DNA of 14,305 nucleotides from NCBI GenBank assembly GCA_002294005.1, contig DBEH01000007.1:2743-17047 (forward strand), given 5' to 3'. A model generated the notes under the pieces. The model saw only the letters and a list, made by a program, of their open reading frames with translations, had not been told where the DNA came from and ran no database searches. This document shows, one piece after another, positions 7,350 to 14,305 of the stretch; position 1 is the stretch's first letter, and every line of letters starts with the position of its first letter. Both the position numbers and the translations under genes were made by a program. The DNA comes from Firmicutes bacterium UBA911. Lineage in GTDB: Bacteria; Bacillota; Desulfotomaculia; Desulfotomaculales; Desulforudaceae.

Positions 7350-7886
7350 CGCGCGTAACGCTGCAGTTCCGCGTAGAGCCGCGCCGTCGTCTCCCGCTCA
7401 TCCTGCAGGTGGCGGGCGTAGGTGATCACGGCCATGATCAAAACGGTGGTCAGCGCACTGAACACGCCCAGCGACAGGTTTGCGGGCATCCCCGTGACGG
7501 CCGCCAGCTCCACAAATTTGACCGTGGACACCAGGAAAGCCGCGCCCATAACCCACAGACCGGGCCGACGCGGCAGGGAAAGGCCGGCGGTGACGATCAG
7601 GACCAGTATAGAAGGCGTGGAAATAGTAGTTGATGATGAACCGGGACTGCTGTTCGATCAGGAACACCAGCGCCAGGTCGACCGCGTAGGTCAGGTAAAC
7701 CAGACGGTGGCCGGCGATCCGGGGCAGGTCCCGCAGATGGACCCAGCCGAACAGCAGGACGAACAGTACGGCCAGTGCCGCCAGGCGCTCCGGCCCCGGA
7801 GCCTCCAGGCTCAGCGCGCCCAGAAAACAGGCCGCCAAAGCAAGATCCCGCAGCCCGGCGGACAGCCACCGCAAACGACCGGTCAA
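7337..7886 (-). pseudogene. Histidine kinase, N-terminal membrane sensor part, frameshifted
   Basis: This is the sensor half of the NarL-type kinase. It starts at a TTG (7884-7886) about seven bases after AGAGGG. Six hydrophobic segments can be followed across two frames: LRDLALAACFLGALSL, LAALAVLFVLLFGW, LVYLTYAVDLALVFLI, FHAFY/LVLIVTAGLSL, MGAAFLVSTVKFVELAAV and LGVFSALTTVLIMAVITYA. The linker HLQDERETTARLYAELQRYA follows. The frame changes inside the fourth helix at about 7607: the start frame gives a nonsense tail after HAFYTG, while the next frame continues LVLIVTAGLS as expected. One extra base (TAT-A-CTG on the minus strand) explains this. The second frame ends at a TGA at 7337-7339, immediately past the junction with the ATPase half. 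Two lesions in one gene make a sequencing error less likely than real decay. Confidence 0.75.
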
Positions 7887-7965
7887 GCAGCCACCCTCTT
7901 CACTGGGGGACGACTATCTACGGTGTATTCTAACACGGCGGCGCCCGGCCGTCATTCCACCACGG

Positions 7966-7994
7966 CGCGATGGCGCGATGGCCCCCGCGATGGC
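7966..7994. repeat. Three copies of CGCGATGGC
   Basis: The 9-mer CGCGATGGC occurs at 7966-7974, 7974-7982 and 7986-7994 in the 248-base gap between the divergent kinase and rarD genes. The first two copies overlap by one base (8-base period). No function is known; it may be simple slippage or a protein-binding cluster. Confidence 0.5.
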
Positions 7995-8067
7995 CCCTAT
8001 GATCATTTTGATTGCCGAATTTGTCACTTTCGATGATCGGAAGCCGGCGGGTAAAACCGCGGTTTTC

Positions 8068-8096
8068 TTGCCATTTTCAGCAAATGACTTTACAAT
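8068..8096 (+). promoter_or_regulatory. Sigma-A promoter of rarD
   Basis: TTGCCA (8068-8073), a 17-base spacer and TACAAT (8091-8096) form a near-consensus promoter. Transcription should start near 8103, about 30 bases before the GTG start at 8135. Confidence 0.7.
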
Positions 8097-8134
8097 GGGT
8101 TTGTTTGCACCAACTTCTAACCGGAGCTGTGAAT

Positions 8135-9091
8135 GTGAAAGACGACCAAACCAGTGAACGGTTGGCCGGCATTGCCGCCGCCCTGGGCGCGTACCTGCTG
8201 TGGGGAGTGCTGCCGCTATACTGGAAACTCGTCCAAAGCGTCCCGCCGCCGGAGATCCTGGCCCACCGGATCGTGTGGTCCTTTGCTTTTCTGGTGGCCG
8301 TACTGCTCCTGTCCAGAAAAATGCGACCGTTCCTGATAGAACTGCGCGGCGTGCTCAAGCAGCCGAAACAGACCGCGGGAGTTGTGCTGGCGTCCGTCTT
8401 GATTACCGTGAACTGGCTGACGTACATCTGGGCGGTCAACAACGACCACATCGTGGAGTCGAGCCTGGGGTACTATATCAACCCGCTGGTGAGCGTCCTT
8501 TTGGCCATCGTTGTCTTGAAGGAACGGCTCTCATACTGGCAGATGGTTTCGTTCGTCCTGGCCACGGCCGGGGTCTTGTATATGACGTTTCATTTCGGAG
8601 CCGTCCCCTGGATTGCGCTCACCCTGGCCGTCAGTTTCGGCCTGTACGGCCTGATCAAGAAAGTGATCCACCTGGGGGCGATTACGGGGATCACCCTGGA
8701 AACTCTGCTCATTGCCCCGCTTATGCTCGCCTACCTGGGTTACCTGCACAGCGGCGCCGTCGGGGCTTTTGGCACCGCCCCACCGGCCGTTACCGGGCTG
8801 CTGATGGGCGCCGGCATCGTGACGGCGGTGCCGCTGATCCTGTTCGCCGCCGCCGCCAACCGGCTGCCGTTGTCGGTGATCGGGTTCATGCAGTACATCG
8901 CGCCCACCATAATGCTGCTCATCGGCGTTTTGCTCTATCAGGAGCCCTTCACCGGCGTGCACCTGGTCTCGTTTGTCCTGATCTGGACGGCGCTGGCCAT
9001 CTTCTCCCTGGCTAAAACCACGCTGTTTGCACAGTTCGAATCCCGTTTTCTAAATCACCGCCACGAGAAAAGCTTAAACCATCAGAAGTGA
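8135..9091 (+). CDS. rarD: EamA-family transporter RarD
   Basis: 318-residue inner-membrane protein of the drug/metabolite transporter superfamily, RarD branch. E. coli RarD is linked to chloramphenicol sensitivity, but the physiological substrate is not settled. Ten TM helices are expected. RarD hallmarks are GAYLLWGVLPLYWKL near the N terminus, PPPEILAHRIVWSF, NWLTYIWAVNNDHIVESSLG, and GFMQYIAPTIMLLIGV with LYQEPF near the end. The longer frame from 8012 lacks a ribosome site and would start upstream of the promoter. The GTG at 8135-8137 is chosen because it lies eight bases after GGAG and about 30 bases after the predicted transcript start. It looks complete, with a 25-residue polar tail. 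It is transcribed alone, divergently from the kinase. Confidence 0.93.
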   Translation: MKDDQTSERLAGIAAALGAYLLWGVLPLYWKLVQSVPPPEILAHRIVWSFAFLVAVLLLSRKMRPFLIELRGVLKQPKQTAGVVLASVLITVNWLTYIWAVNNDHIVESSLGYYINPLVSVLLAIVVLKERLSYWQMVSFVLATAGVLYMTFHFGAVPWIALTLAVSFGLYGLIKKVIHLGAITGITLETLLIAPLMLAYLGYLHSGAVGAFGTAPPAVTGLLMGAGIVTAVPLILFAAAANRLPLSVIGFMQYIAPTIMLLIGVLLYQEPFTGVHLVSFVLIWTALAIFSLAKTTLFAQFESRFLNHRHEKSLNHQK

Positions 9092-9178
9092 GCGGTCCCC
9101 GTCGGCGATAGTGCTCATCAACCTGGATGGTGCTGCCGTCGACCGAGGGCCACGTCAACCTGGATCACCTGCTAAGTC

Positions 9179-9208
9179 TTGACACGGTAAATATCAAAAT
9201 GATATTAT
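9179..9208 (+). promoter_or_regulatory. Sigma-A promoter of the SPFH operon
   Basis: A perfect TTGACA (9179-9184) and TATTAT (9203-9208) are separated by 18 bases. The gap downstream of rarD is AT-rich only here. The leader to the first ATG is about 35 bases, with AGGGAG at 9231-9236. Confidence 0.7.
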
Positions 9209-9217
9209 GTCGATATC
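9190..9217 (+). promoter_or_regulatory. AATATCA-N3-TGATATT operator plus an extra GATATC half-site
   Basis: A perfect inverted repeat with 7-base arms (9190-9196 and 9200-9206) fills the spacer and runs into the -10 of the SPFH promoter. A further GATATC follows at 9212-9217. Repressor binding here would block RNA polymerase. The small ribbon-helix-helix protein in the same operon is the obvious candidate, but this is inference. Confidence 0.55.
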
Positions 9218-9249
9218 TAAATAAGAGTCAAGGGAGATGATTTGCCGGT

Positions 9250-10113
9250 ATGACCGAGTACAGGGCGTGGAAGACAAACGGTTTTGCGGCCATTTTGGGC
9301 GTTCTGGTGTTTTTGGCGCTGGCTGGATGGTCAATCTACCTGTCCGTTTTGGAACCAAGCGTCACGGGAATTTTATTGGCGGTGGTGTCCTTCCTCGCCG
9401 CGACATTGCTGGCCAGCGGAATATTTGAGGTCCAGCCGAACCAGGCCAAAGCGCTCGTCTTTTTTGGCAAGTACATTGGAAGCGTTAGAGACAGCGGCAT
9501 CTGGTTTTCAATACCCCTGACCACCCGCAAAATGGTTTCACTGAGGGTCCGGAACTTTAATTGCAAAACCCTTAAAGTTAACGACGTGGAAGGAAACCCG
9601 GCGGAAATTGCCGCCGTGGTGGTCTTTAAGGTGGTGGACTCCGCCAAGGCCCTTTTCGACGTGGACCATTACGAGCAGTTCGTGGAGATCCAGAGTGAAA
9701 CGGCACTGCGCCACGTGGCCACCAAATACCCGTACGACCTTTTTGAAGAGGCCGGTTATTCCCTGAGGGGCAACGCCGAGGAAGTGGCCACCGAGCTGGC
9801 CCGGGAATTGGAGGCCAGGCTTGCGGTAGCCGGAGTGGAGGTTATCGAGGCCCGGCTGACCCACCTGGCCTACGCCACCGAGATTGCCAGCGCCATGCTG
9901 CAGCGCCAGCAGGCGACGGCTATTGTGGCCGCCCGCCCAAAAATAGTGGATGGCGCTGTGGGCATGGCCCAGATGGCCATTGCGCAGCTTCAGAGAAACA
10001 ATATCGTGGAGCTTGACGAGGAGCGCAAGGTGGCCATGATCAACAACCTTATGGTGGCAATAGTATCCGACCGGGGGGCCCAACCGGTAATAAACACGGG
10101 AAGCCTTTATTGA
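9250..10113 (+). CDS. Membrane-anchored SPFH/Band 7 domain protein
   Basis: 287-residue protein with two N-terminal TM helices (about residues 11-30 and 37-57), then an SPFH (stomatin/prohibitin/flotillin/HflK) domain. Recognisable parts are GIFEVQPNQAKALVFFGKYIGSVRDSGIWF (split: strand entry 58-72, the rest 73-86), VNDVEGNPAEIAAVVVFKV (110-128), the VEIQSETALRHVATKYPYD segment (145-163), and the helical LARELEARLAVAGVEVIEAR with YATEIASAMLQRQQA. SPFH proteins form large membrane-associated rings or scaffolds, often with a protease or in stress response. No NfeD or protease gene is adjacent. The ATG at 9250 is the only start in frame after a stop at 9238; its AGGGAG is 13 bases away, longer than usual. 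It is followed after 13 bases by a small ribbon-helix-helix gene. Confidence 0.92.
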   Translation: MTEYRAWKTNGFAAILGVLVFLALAGWSIYLSVLEPSVTGILLAVVSFLAATLLASGIFEVQPNQAKALVFFGKYIGSVRDSGIWFSIPLTTRKMVSLRVRNFNCKTLKVNDVEGNPAEIAAVVVFKVVDSAKALFDVDHYEQFVEIQSETALRHVATKYPYDLFEEAGYSLRGNAEEVATELARELEARLAVAGVEVIEARLTHLAYATEIASAMLQRQQATAIVAARPKIVDGAVGMAQMAIAQLQRNNIVELDEERKVAMINNLMVAIVSDRGAQPVINTGSLY

Positions 10114-10126
10114 CGGACGGCAGGCC

Positions 10127-10324
10127 ATGCCCCCCAAAAAGAGCTTTCCCCTGAGAATTGACCCCAAATTGCACGAAGCTCTGGCACACTGGGCCGCCGA
10201 CGAGTTTCGGAGCGTCAACGCCCATATCGAGTTCCTGCTGAGGGAGGCCGCCCGAAAAGCCGGGAGGCTTCCCGGTGCCGGCCGTAAAGGCGGCGACGAA
10301 GGAGAAAATCATAAAGATCAGTAA
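10127..10324 (+). CDS. Small ribbon-helix-helix (Arc/HicB-antitoxin-like) protein
   Basis: 65-residue protein with one predicted ribbon-helix-helix fold. A beta strand KSFPLRIDPKLH (about residues 5-16) is followed by helix 1 (EALAHWAADEF) and helix 2 (SVNAHIEFLLREAARKAG), then a basic, glycine-rich tail. RHH proteins bind DNA as dimers through the strand. The gene lies 13 bases after the SPFH stop and shares its promoter. No toxin gene follows, so it is probably not half of a classical toxin-antitoxin pair. An autoregulator of the SPFH operon acting on the 9190-9217 repeat is the simplest idea. The ribosome site (GGCAGG) is weak, suggesting coupled translation. Confidence 0.82.
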   Translation: MPPKKSFPLRIDPKLHEALAHWAADEFRSVNAHIEFLLREAARKAGRLPGAGRKGGDEGENHKDQ

Positions 10325-10602
10325 TTATGGTATGCCGTGTTTTAGGTCCTTTCTCCCGCCTTTTCTACCGCAACCGGCTCCGCCAATCCTGTCTTCCGGG
10401 TCAGGCCTCAGTTTCCGGGCCTCGGCCAGGAAAGCATCAAACAAACGCGGCACCTTCGAATCCAGTCCGGGAATCAACAACTCGAGTTCCCGAACCTCAT
10501 TGCGGCCAAAACGAAATCGATTTCCCCTTCCGGAAACTCAAGCTTCACAAAGTTCGCGCCCTCTTTGTAGCTTTGAGCCAATAGCATGATTTCGTGATTC
10601 AG
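10325..10602 (-). pseudogene. Frameshifted gene remnant, possibly a nucleotidyltransferase-like protein
   Basis: Two adjoining minus-strand frames give protein-like text. The upstream frame reads LRLNHEIMLLAQSYKEGANF and then VKLEFPEGEIDFVLAA before a stop at 10474-10476. From about 10498 the next frame continues EVRELELLIPGLDSKVPRLF and then DAFLAEARKLRPDPEDRI, running to a stop at 10325. The loss of one base near 10498 joins them. No start codon with a ribosome site precedes the first part, so the 5' end is missing too. The stretch EFPEGEIDFVLA vaguely recalls AbiEii-type or other small nucleotidyltransferases, but I cannot claim the family. It follows the zinc-ribbon gene directly. Confidence 0.5.
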
Positions 10603-10656
10603 CCGCAGCGCCTTCCCCGGCCTCCCGGTGCCTGACGGCCTCCGCTTGCAGCGTAC

Positions 10657-11733
10657 CTACCGGCATTCCGGACAGCAGGGGGTGCCGGAGGCGTCACGCA
10701 GGACCCGCCGGAAGGGCCGGTCGCAGTGGGGGCAGAGGGGCGGCTCGATCCGGCCGTCCAGGGGATTGAAATGGAGCAGGAAGGGGAAGACCTCGTCCCG
10801 CTGCTGCACGCGGAGCCGCAGTTCGATCTTGGGCTGGTAGTACACGACCAGGCCGTCCAACGCGGCCCGGGCGGCGACGGCGTAACGCTCCCGGATATCT
10901 TTCCCGCGCCGTGTTCGGTCGGTTTCGGCGGCCGCCAACTGCTGTTGCAGGCGTTCCTGGCGGGCCGGGTCATCCGTCTTGGACAGCCGGCGCTGGAGCG
11001 CGGCCATGTTTTCCGCGAAGTAGCGCTCCATCTTCGCCAACTCCCGGTCCCGGTGGCCGGCGGAGAAGGCCTCCAGCGCGGCGGCGCGCTCCCGGGCCAG
11101 CCGGTCGAGGGCGAGACAAGCCCGAGCGTGGAGTTCGGCCAGGGGGCGCTCGCGCCGGCGCGGCCAGTGGTAGGGCCGTTCGGCGGCGGGCGGGATGCGC
11201 GCCCAGTGAAGCAGAAGTTCGTTCCGCACTTGGCCGGTGCTGCCGTCGACCAGTACCGGGATGATCTCCTCGACCTGGTCGTAGGACTGGAAGACGGTGC
11301 GAAAGTCAAACCGGTAGCAAGCGTGTTCGTATACCGCCCAGCCCTCGAGCGCCGGCGCCTTGCACTTGACGAAGTCGAACTCCGTGGCCAGGAGTTGCTC
11401 CAGGCGGGCGGGCAGGCGGACCTCGGCGTCCGGCCGGAAAACCGCGGTGAAGCGACCGGCTTCCAGGGCGGCACGCACGATGCGGTCGAGCAGGTCACTG
11501 CCGTAGGTGAGAAAGATGCTGTCCGGATTTTCCCGGGCAACCTCGTAGTCGAAGGCCAGCCGCAGCGCGGGCGCGCCCAGGGTGCCGGCCAAGGCATCGG
11601 GCACCAGGACGTCCACCAGCTCGAAGCCCGCCTCCTCCACGACCGCGCCGGCGCGGCGCAGGTAGGCGGTTGCGAACTCTTTTAGACTGCGAACGTCCGG
11701 AGCCCCGATCCCCGGCAGTGCGCCGCTAGTCAC
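10657..11733 (-). CDS. Unrecognised coiled-coil protein with C-terminal zinc ribbon, partner of the helicase
   Basis: 358-residue protein with no family I recognise. It has an alpha/beta N-terminal half (about residues 15-190, with FDYEVARENPDSIFLTYGSD, FDFVKCKAPALEGWAVYEHA and VLVDGSTGQVRNELLLHW). A long charged helical or coiled-coil stretch follows (about 205-290, e.g. ELAKMERYFAENMAALQRRL). The end is a four-cysteine zinc ribbon, C334-x2-C337 and C354-x2-C357, with only one residue after it. Start is the GTG at 11731-11733, which overlaps the helicase stop by 8 bases, so the two are translationally coupled. The N-terminal half resembles in style the accessory region found C-terminal in RapA-like helicases. 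That would make it a detached helicase subunit; this is a guess. No nuclease or methylase motif is visible. Confidence 0.85.
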   Translation of the reverse strand: MTSGALPGIGAPDVRSLKEFATAYLRRAGAVVEEAGFELVDVLVPDALAGTLGAPALRLAFDYEVARENPDSIFLTYGSDLLDRIVRAALEAGRFTAVFRPDAEVRLPARLEQLLATEFDFVKCKAPALEGWAVYEHACYRFDFRTVFQSYDQVEEIIPVLVDGSTGQVRNELLLHWARIPPAAERPYHWPRRRERPLAELHARACLALDRLARERAAALEAFSAGHRDRELAKMERYFAENMAALQRRLSKTDDPARQERLQQQLAAAETDRTRRGKDIRERYAVAARAALDGLVVYYQPKIELRLRVQQRDEVFPFLLHFNPLDGRIEPPLCPHCDRPFRRVLRDASGTPCCPECR

Positions 11734-13822
11734 CGGCCATCAGCTCCCCCAACAGCTTTTCGTCCAGGGCCTTCAGAGCGTCGTAGTGCTGCCGGGCGGC
11801 AAGCATCTGGTTGCCGAGGGCTTCCATCTCGCGCCGCACGGCCTGGTCGTCACCGGCGCGGGCCCAGATGTCCAGGATGATGTCCTCGAAGTCCCGCTTG
11901 TCCCGGATGTTGCCTAGGATCATCTCCAGTTCGCCGATCACCAGTTGGAACATGTTGATTTTAGCGTCCAGGAGTTCGAGGATGTGGGCCTCGACGGTAT
12001 CCGCCGCCGAGAGGTTGTAGATCAGGACCTCGCGGGCCTGCCCGAGGCGGTGCAGCCGGCCAATGCGCTGTTCGATGCGCATCGGGTTCCAGGGCAGGTC
12101 GTAGTTGATCAGAATCCGGCAGAACTGGAGGTTGCGGCCCTCACTGCCGGTGTCGGTGGAGACCAAAAACTGGGCCTGGGCGGCAAAAAACCGGATTTGC
12201 TCTTCTTTTTCGCCCCGCCGCATCTGCCCGTGGAGTTCGGCCACGGTCGAGCCCCGTTCCCGCAGGGTGCGGGCCAGGAGACGCTGGGTCTGGACGAAGC
12301 TGGTGAAGATCACGGCCTTTTCGGTGACCCGCTCCAGGAGGCGCAGCAGGGCGGCCAGCTTACCCCGGTCCGCGACCCGCTGCCCCTGCACGGCCAGGGT
12401 GTCGAGGACGCGGCGCAAGACGGCGGGGTATTCTTCCCGGGCCGCCATCTTCTTCAATGTGGGCACCGTGGCCTCGATGCTGCTGCCGGCCTCGCGCTGG
12501 AGAGTCTTGAGGACGAACTGACTAACGCCGCCCGCGGTGGCCGGGGCGGCGACCGGGGCGCTGGCTGAAGCGGCAGCCGGGGCGCCGGCCGTGTAGCAGG
12601 TGCGGATGAAGGCGGTCATCCGGCGGTAAAAGGCCATCTCGTCGGGGGCGAGGGCCACCCGCACCACCTCGGCCCGGCGCCGGGAGTGGATGGCGCCGGT
12701 TTCGCTGCGCCGGTTGCGGACCATCACCTCGCGGACCAACTGCTTCAGGCCGGACGTGTTCCGGGGTTTCAGCGGGTCGCCGGGCGTGATGTACTTGCGC
12801 TTGAAGGAGGCGGCCGTTTCCAGTTGCCCCGGGGCGAGCAGGGTGATCAGGTTGAACAGTTCCTCCAGGTCGTTTTCCACCGGCGTGGCCGTCAGGAGCA
12901 GGATGTATTTTTTCTTCAGGCCGGATACGAAGCGGTGGGCCTGGGTATTGCGGTTCTTCAGGTGGTGCGCTTCATCGACGATCACCATGTCGAAGGTTTC
13001 GGCCAGCACCGCCTCGCGCCGCCCCTCCCGCTTCGCGGTGTCCACGGAGGCGATGATCCGGTCGAAGGCGCCCCAGGGGTCGGCGCTTGCCCGGAAGGCG
13101 CTGTCATCGTACAGGACGAAGTCCAGGCTGAACTTGGTGTACATCTCGGTGCGCCATTGCTCGGCAAGGCTCGGCGGGGTCAGGATGAGCACCCGGCGGA
13201 CCAGACCGCGGAGCAGGTATTCCATCAGGATCAGGCCGGCCTCGATCGTCTTGCCCAGCCCGACCTCGTCGCAGAGCAGGGCCCGCCCGCGCAAGTTCTT
13301 TAACACGTGGCGGACGGTGGCCACCTGGTAATCCAGGATTTCGATGTCGCGGACGGCATGGAGAGAAAGCAGGGTGTCGAAGCCCGGGCTGACCGAGAGG
13401 TGCACGGCCTGCTGCCGAAGATAATAATCGGAAAACGAGGCGGGCGGCCCGGCGAGCAGGCCGAGCACGGCGGCCGACTGTTCCAGGTCGACGGACACTT
13501 GCTGCAGACCGGCGGGGAGTTCGAGCTGCCAGGCTGACGGGGGTTTATCCACCGCCGGCTGAACCTGAAGTTCGCCGTCTCCGTCAAGGGCGGCCAAGAA
13601 CCGGGTGGTGCCCAGGCGTTTAAAGAAGCGCCCCAAGCCCTTCCCGACCAGCGCTCCTTCGGCGGCGTCGAACACGCACTGCACCTGGTGGTCCTTCTGG
13701 TCGCGGACGGCCAACGCGCTTCCGGCCAGGGGGCCGAGCAGCGCGGCGAGCGTCCGGTCCGGAACCAGGAAGTCCAATTCCAATAGTTCGGGATCGCGCA
13801 CTTCAAAGGGATACCAGTCCAA
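11726..13822 (-). CDS. SNF2/RapA-like superfamily 2 helicase
   Basis: 698-residue DNA-dependent ATPase of the SNF2 (HepA/RapA, COG0553-type) group. All core motifs are present: DYQ (164-166), Walker A DEVGLGKT (185-192), Ia LILTPPSLAEQW, II DEAH (283-286), III LLLTATPVEND (309-317), IV AVIFTSFVQTQ, V STDTGSEGRNLQF (555-567) and VI QRIGRLHRLGQ (585-595). An N-terminal region of about 150 residues is not recognised. An Ala/Pro-rich low-complexity linker (about 413-432) separates the two RecA lobes. The C-terminal tail is helical. SNF2 enzymes move or remodel proteins on DNA; RapA recycles RNA polymerase, and others serve in phage defence. The start is a TTG (13820-13822) with a stop just two codons upstream in frame. 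Its ribosome site (GGGGG) is modest. Confidence 0.93.
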   Translation of the reverse strand: MDWYPFEVRDPELLELDFLVPDRTLAALLGPLAGSALAVRDQKDHQVQCVFDAAEGALVGKGLGRFFKRLGTTRFLAALDGDGELQVQPAVDKPPSAWQLELPAGLQQVSVDLEQSAAVLGLLAGPPASFSDYYLRQQAVHLSVSPGFDTLLSLHAVRDIEILDYQVATVRHVLKNLRGRALLCDEVGLGKTIEAGLILMEYLLRGLVRRVLILTPPSLAEQWRTEMYTKFSLDFVLYDDSAFRASADPWGAFDRIIASVDTAKREGRREAVLAETFDMVIVDEAHHLKNRNTQAHRFVSGLKKKYILLLTATPVENDLEELFNLITLLAPGQLETAASFKRKYITPGDPLKPRNTSGLKQLVREVMVRNRRSETGAIHSRRRAEVVRVALAPDEMAFYRRMTAFIRTCYTAGAPAAASASAPVAAPATAGGVSQFVLKTLQREAGSSIEATVPTLKKMAAREEYPAVLRRVLDTLAVQGQRVADRGKLAALLRLLERVTEKAVIFTSFVQTQRLLARTLRERGSTVAELHGQMRRGEKEEQIRFFAAQAQFLVSTDTGSEGRNLQFCRILINYDLPWNPMRIEQRIGRLHRLGQAREVLIYNLSAADTVEAHILELLDAKINMFQLVIGELEMILGNIRDKRDFEDIILDIWARAGDDQAVRREMEALGNQMLAARQHYDALKALDEKLLGELMAGD

Positions 13823-14305
13823 ATTTCAAAGCCCCCGCCGGATTTGATTTTGGAGCGTGACCGCCGGGCACCTGAAGCAACCCGCTACGCCGGGCCGGGC
13901 CGCATCAGCTCATCAGCCGCCGCGGGCCGGCCGGCTGCTTCCATGCGCCGATTCATGATATTGTTCGAGGTTTTGACACGGTTTTCCTGTTAGAACCCCT
14001 GATTGATGAATCGCAAAGACGATATGGGGGGCGTTCCACCCCCCCTTGATTGCGGCCAGTGCCCGGGTAAACAGGAGTTCCCAACTACTCTCCGGCATAG
14101 GCCAGCATCTCCTCCAATTCCGGCCGGGGATAGTCGGACCAAGTATAGCATACACCATGGTCACGTAACAATATTTTACAGCCCCAAAACCGGGGTTCGA
14201 CAGTTGCGGGTCATTTTCTAGATATCCGGAAAACTAAAACCCAGCAATACCAATACTTTGCGGGTTCGGCGCCGTCGGAATTTCAAAATGCATAGATACA
14301 CATTT
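13823..14305. other. Gap with short coding-like remnants
   Basis: About 480 bases with no convincing complete gene and no clear promoter for the helicase operon. Two minus-strand pieces read like protein ends. One stops at 14085-14087 and reads RDHGVCYTWSDYPRPELEEM followed by LAYAGE; its frame is open only to about 14210 and has no start. The other stops at 14234-14236 and reads MHFEIPTAPNPQSIGIAGF, running off the window edge. They lie in different frames. Neither is recognised; they may be debris of one or two lost genes. Confidence 0.4.

Noticed and set aside
9117..9166. Repeated TCAACCTGGAT and a 16-base match of 9129-9144 to 11236-11251 (GGTGCTGCCGTCGACC)
   Set aside because: Short, GC-rich and without surrounding similarity or terminal inverted repeats. 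I see no mobile element and treat it as chance or tiny debris.
10127..10324. RHH protein as antitoxin of a toxin-antitoxin pair
   Set aside because: No small toxin-like gene is adjacent. The upstream partner is an SPFH membrane protein and the downstream strand holds only a remnant.
13913..14164. 83-codon minus-strand frame with an ATG
   Set aside because: No ribosome site, no recognisable domain and odd composition; an overlapping frame reads more like a protein end.

Overview
The window looks like a chromosomal stretch from a GC-rich, Gram-positive-type anaerobe. A high-GC Clostridia/Peptococcaceae-like lineage is my best guess, inferred from purine-rich GGAGG-type ribosome sites, near-consensus sigma-A promoters, a 2-hydroxyacyl-CoA dehydratase remnant and a NarL-type two-component/ABC-2 module. 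I see no rRNA, tRNA, CRISPR array or intact insertion sequence. Gene remains are common.

Left part (1-1500): a stub of a 2-hydroxyacyl-CoA dehydratase, then a compact mazEF toxin-antitoxin pair with a TTGACA-N17-TATACT promoter, then an AT-richer gap. All genes lie on the minus strand.

1485-7886 (minus strand) is one functional block. It holds a six-TM histidine kinase, a NarL/LuxR-type response regulator, a lipoprotein, an ABC ATPase and two ABC-2 permeases. The last four are tightly coupled (4-nt overlaps or a 9-nt gap). A perfect GTGAC-N4-GTCAC inverted repeat lies between the regulator and the lipoprotein operon and is a candidate regulator site. The block is damaged. The kinase has a +1 frameshift and a deletion that removes the phospho-acceptor helix. 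The distal permease has a frameshift that replaces its last TM helix.

8135-10324 (plus strand): a RarD-type EamA transporter with its own sigma-A promoter, then a two-gene operon for a membrane-anchored SPFH protein and a small ribbon-helix-helix protein. The promoter of that operon contains a perfect AATATCA-N3-TGATATT operator-like repeat.

10325-14305 (minus strand): a frameshifted gene remnant, then a SNF2/RapA-like helicase translationally coupled to an unrecognised coiled-coil protein with a C-terminal zinc ribbon, then a roughly 480-base gap with only short coding-like remnants. The helicase/zinc-ribbon pair and the SPFH/RHH pair are the best candidates for little-described systems. 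Neither function can be proved from the sequence.
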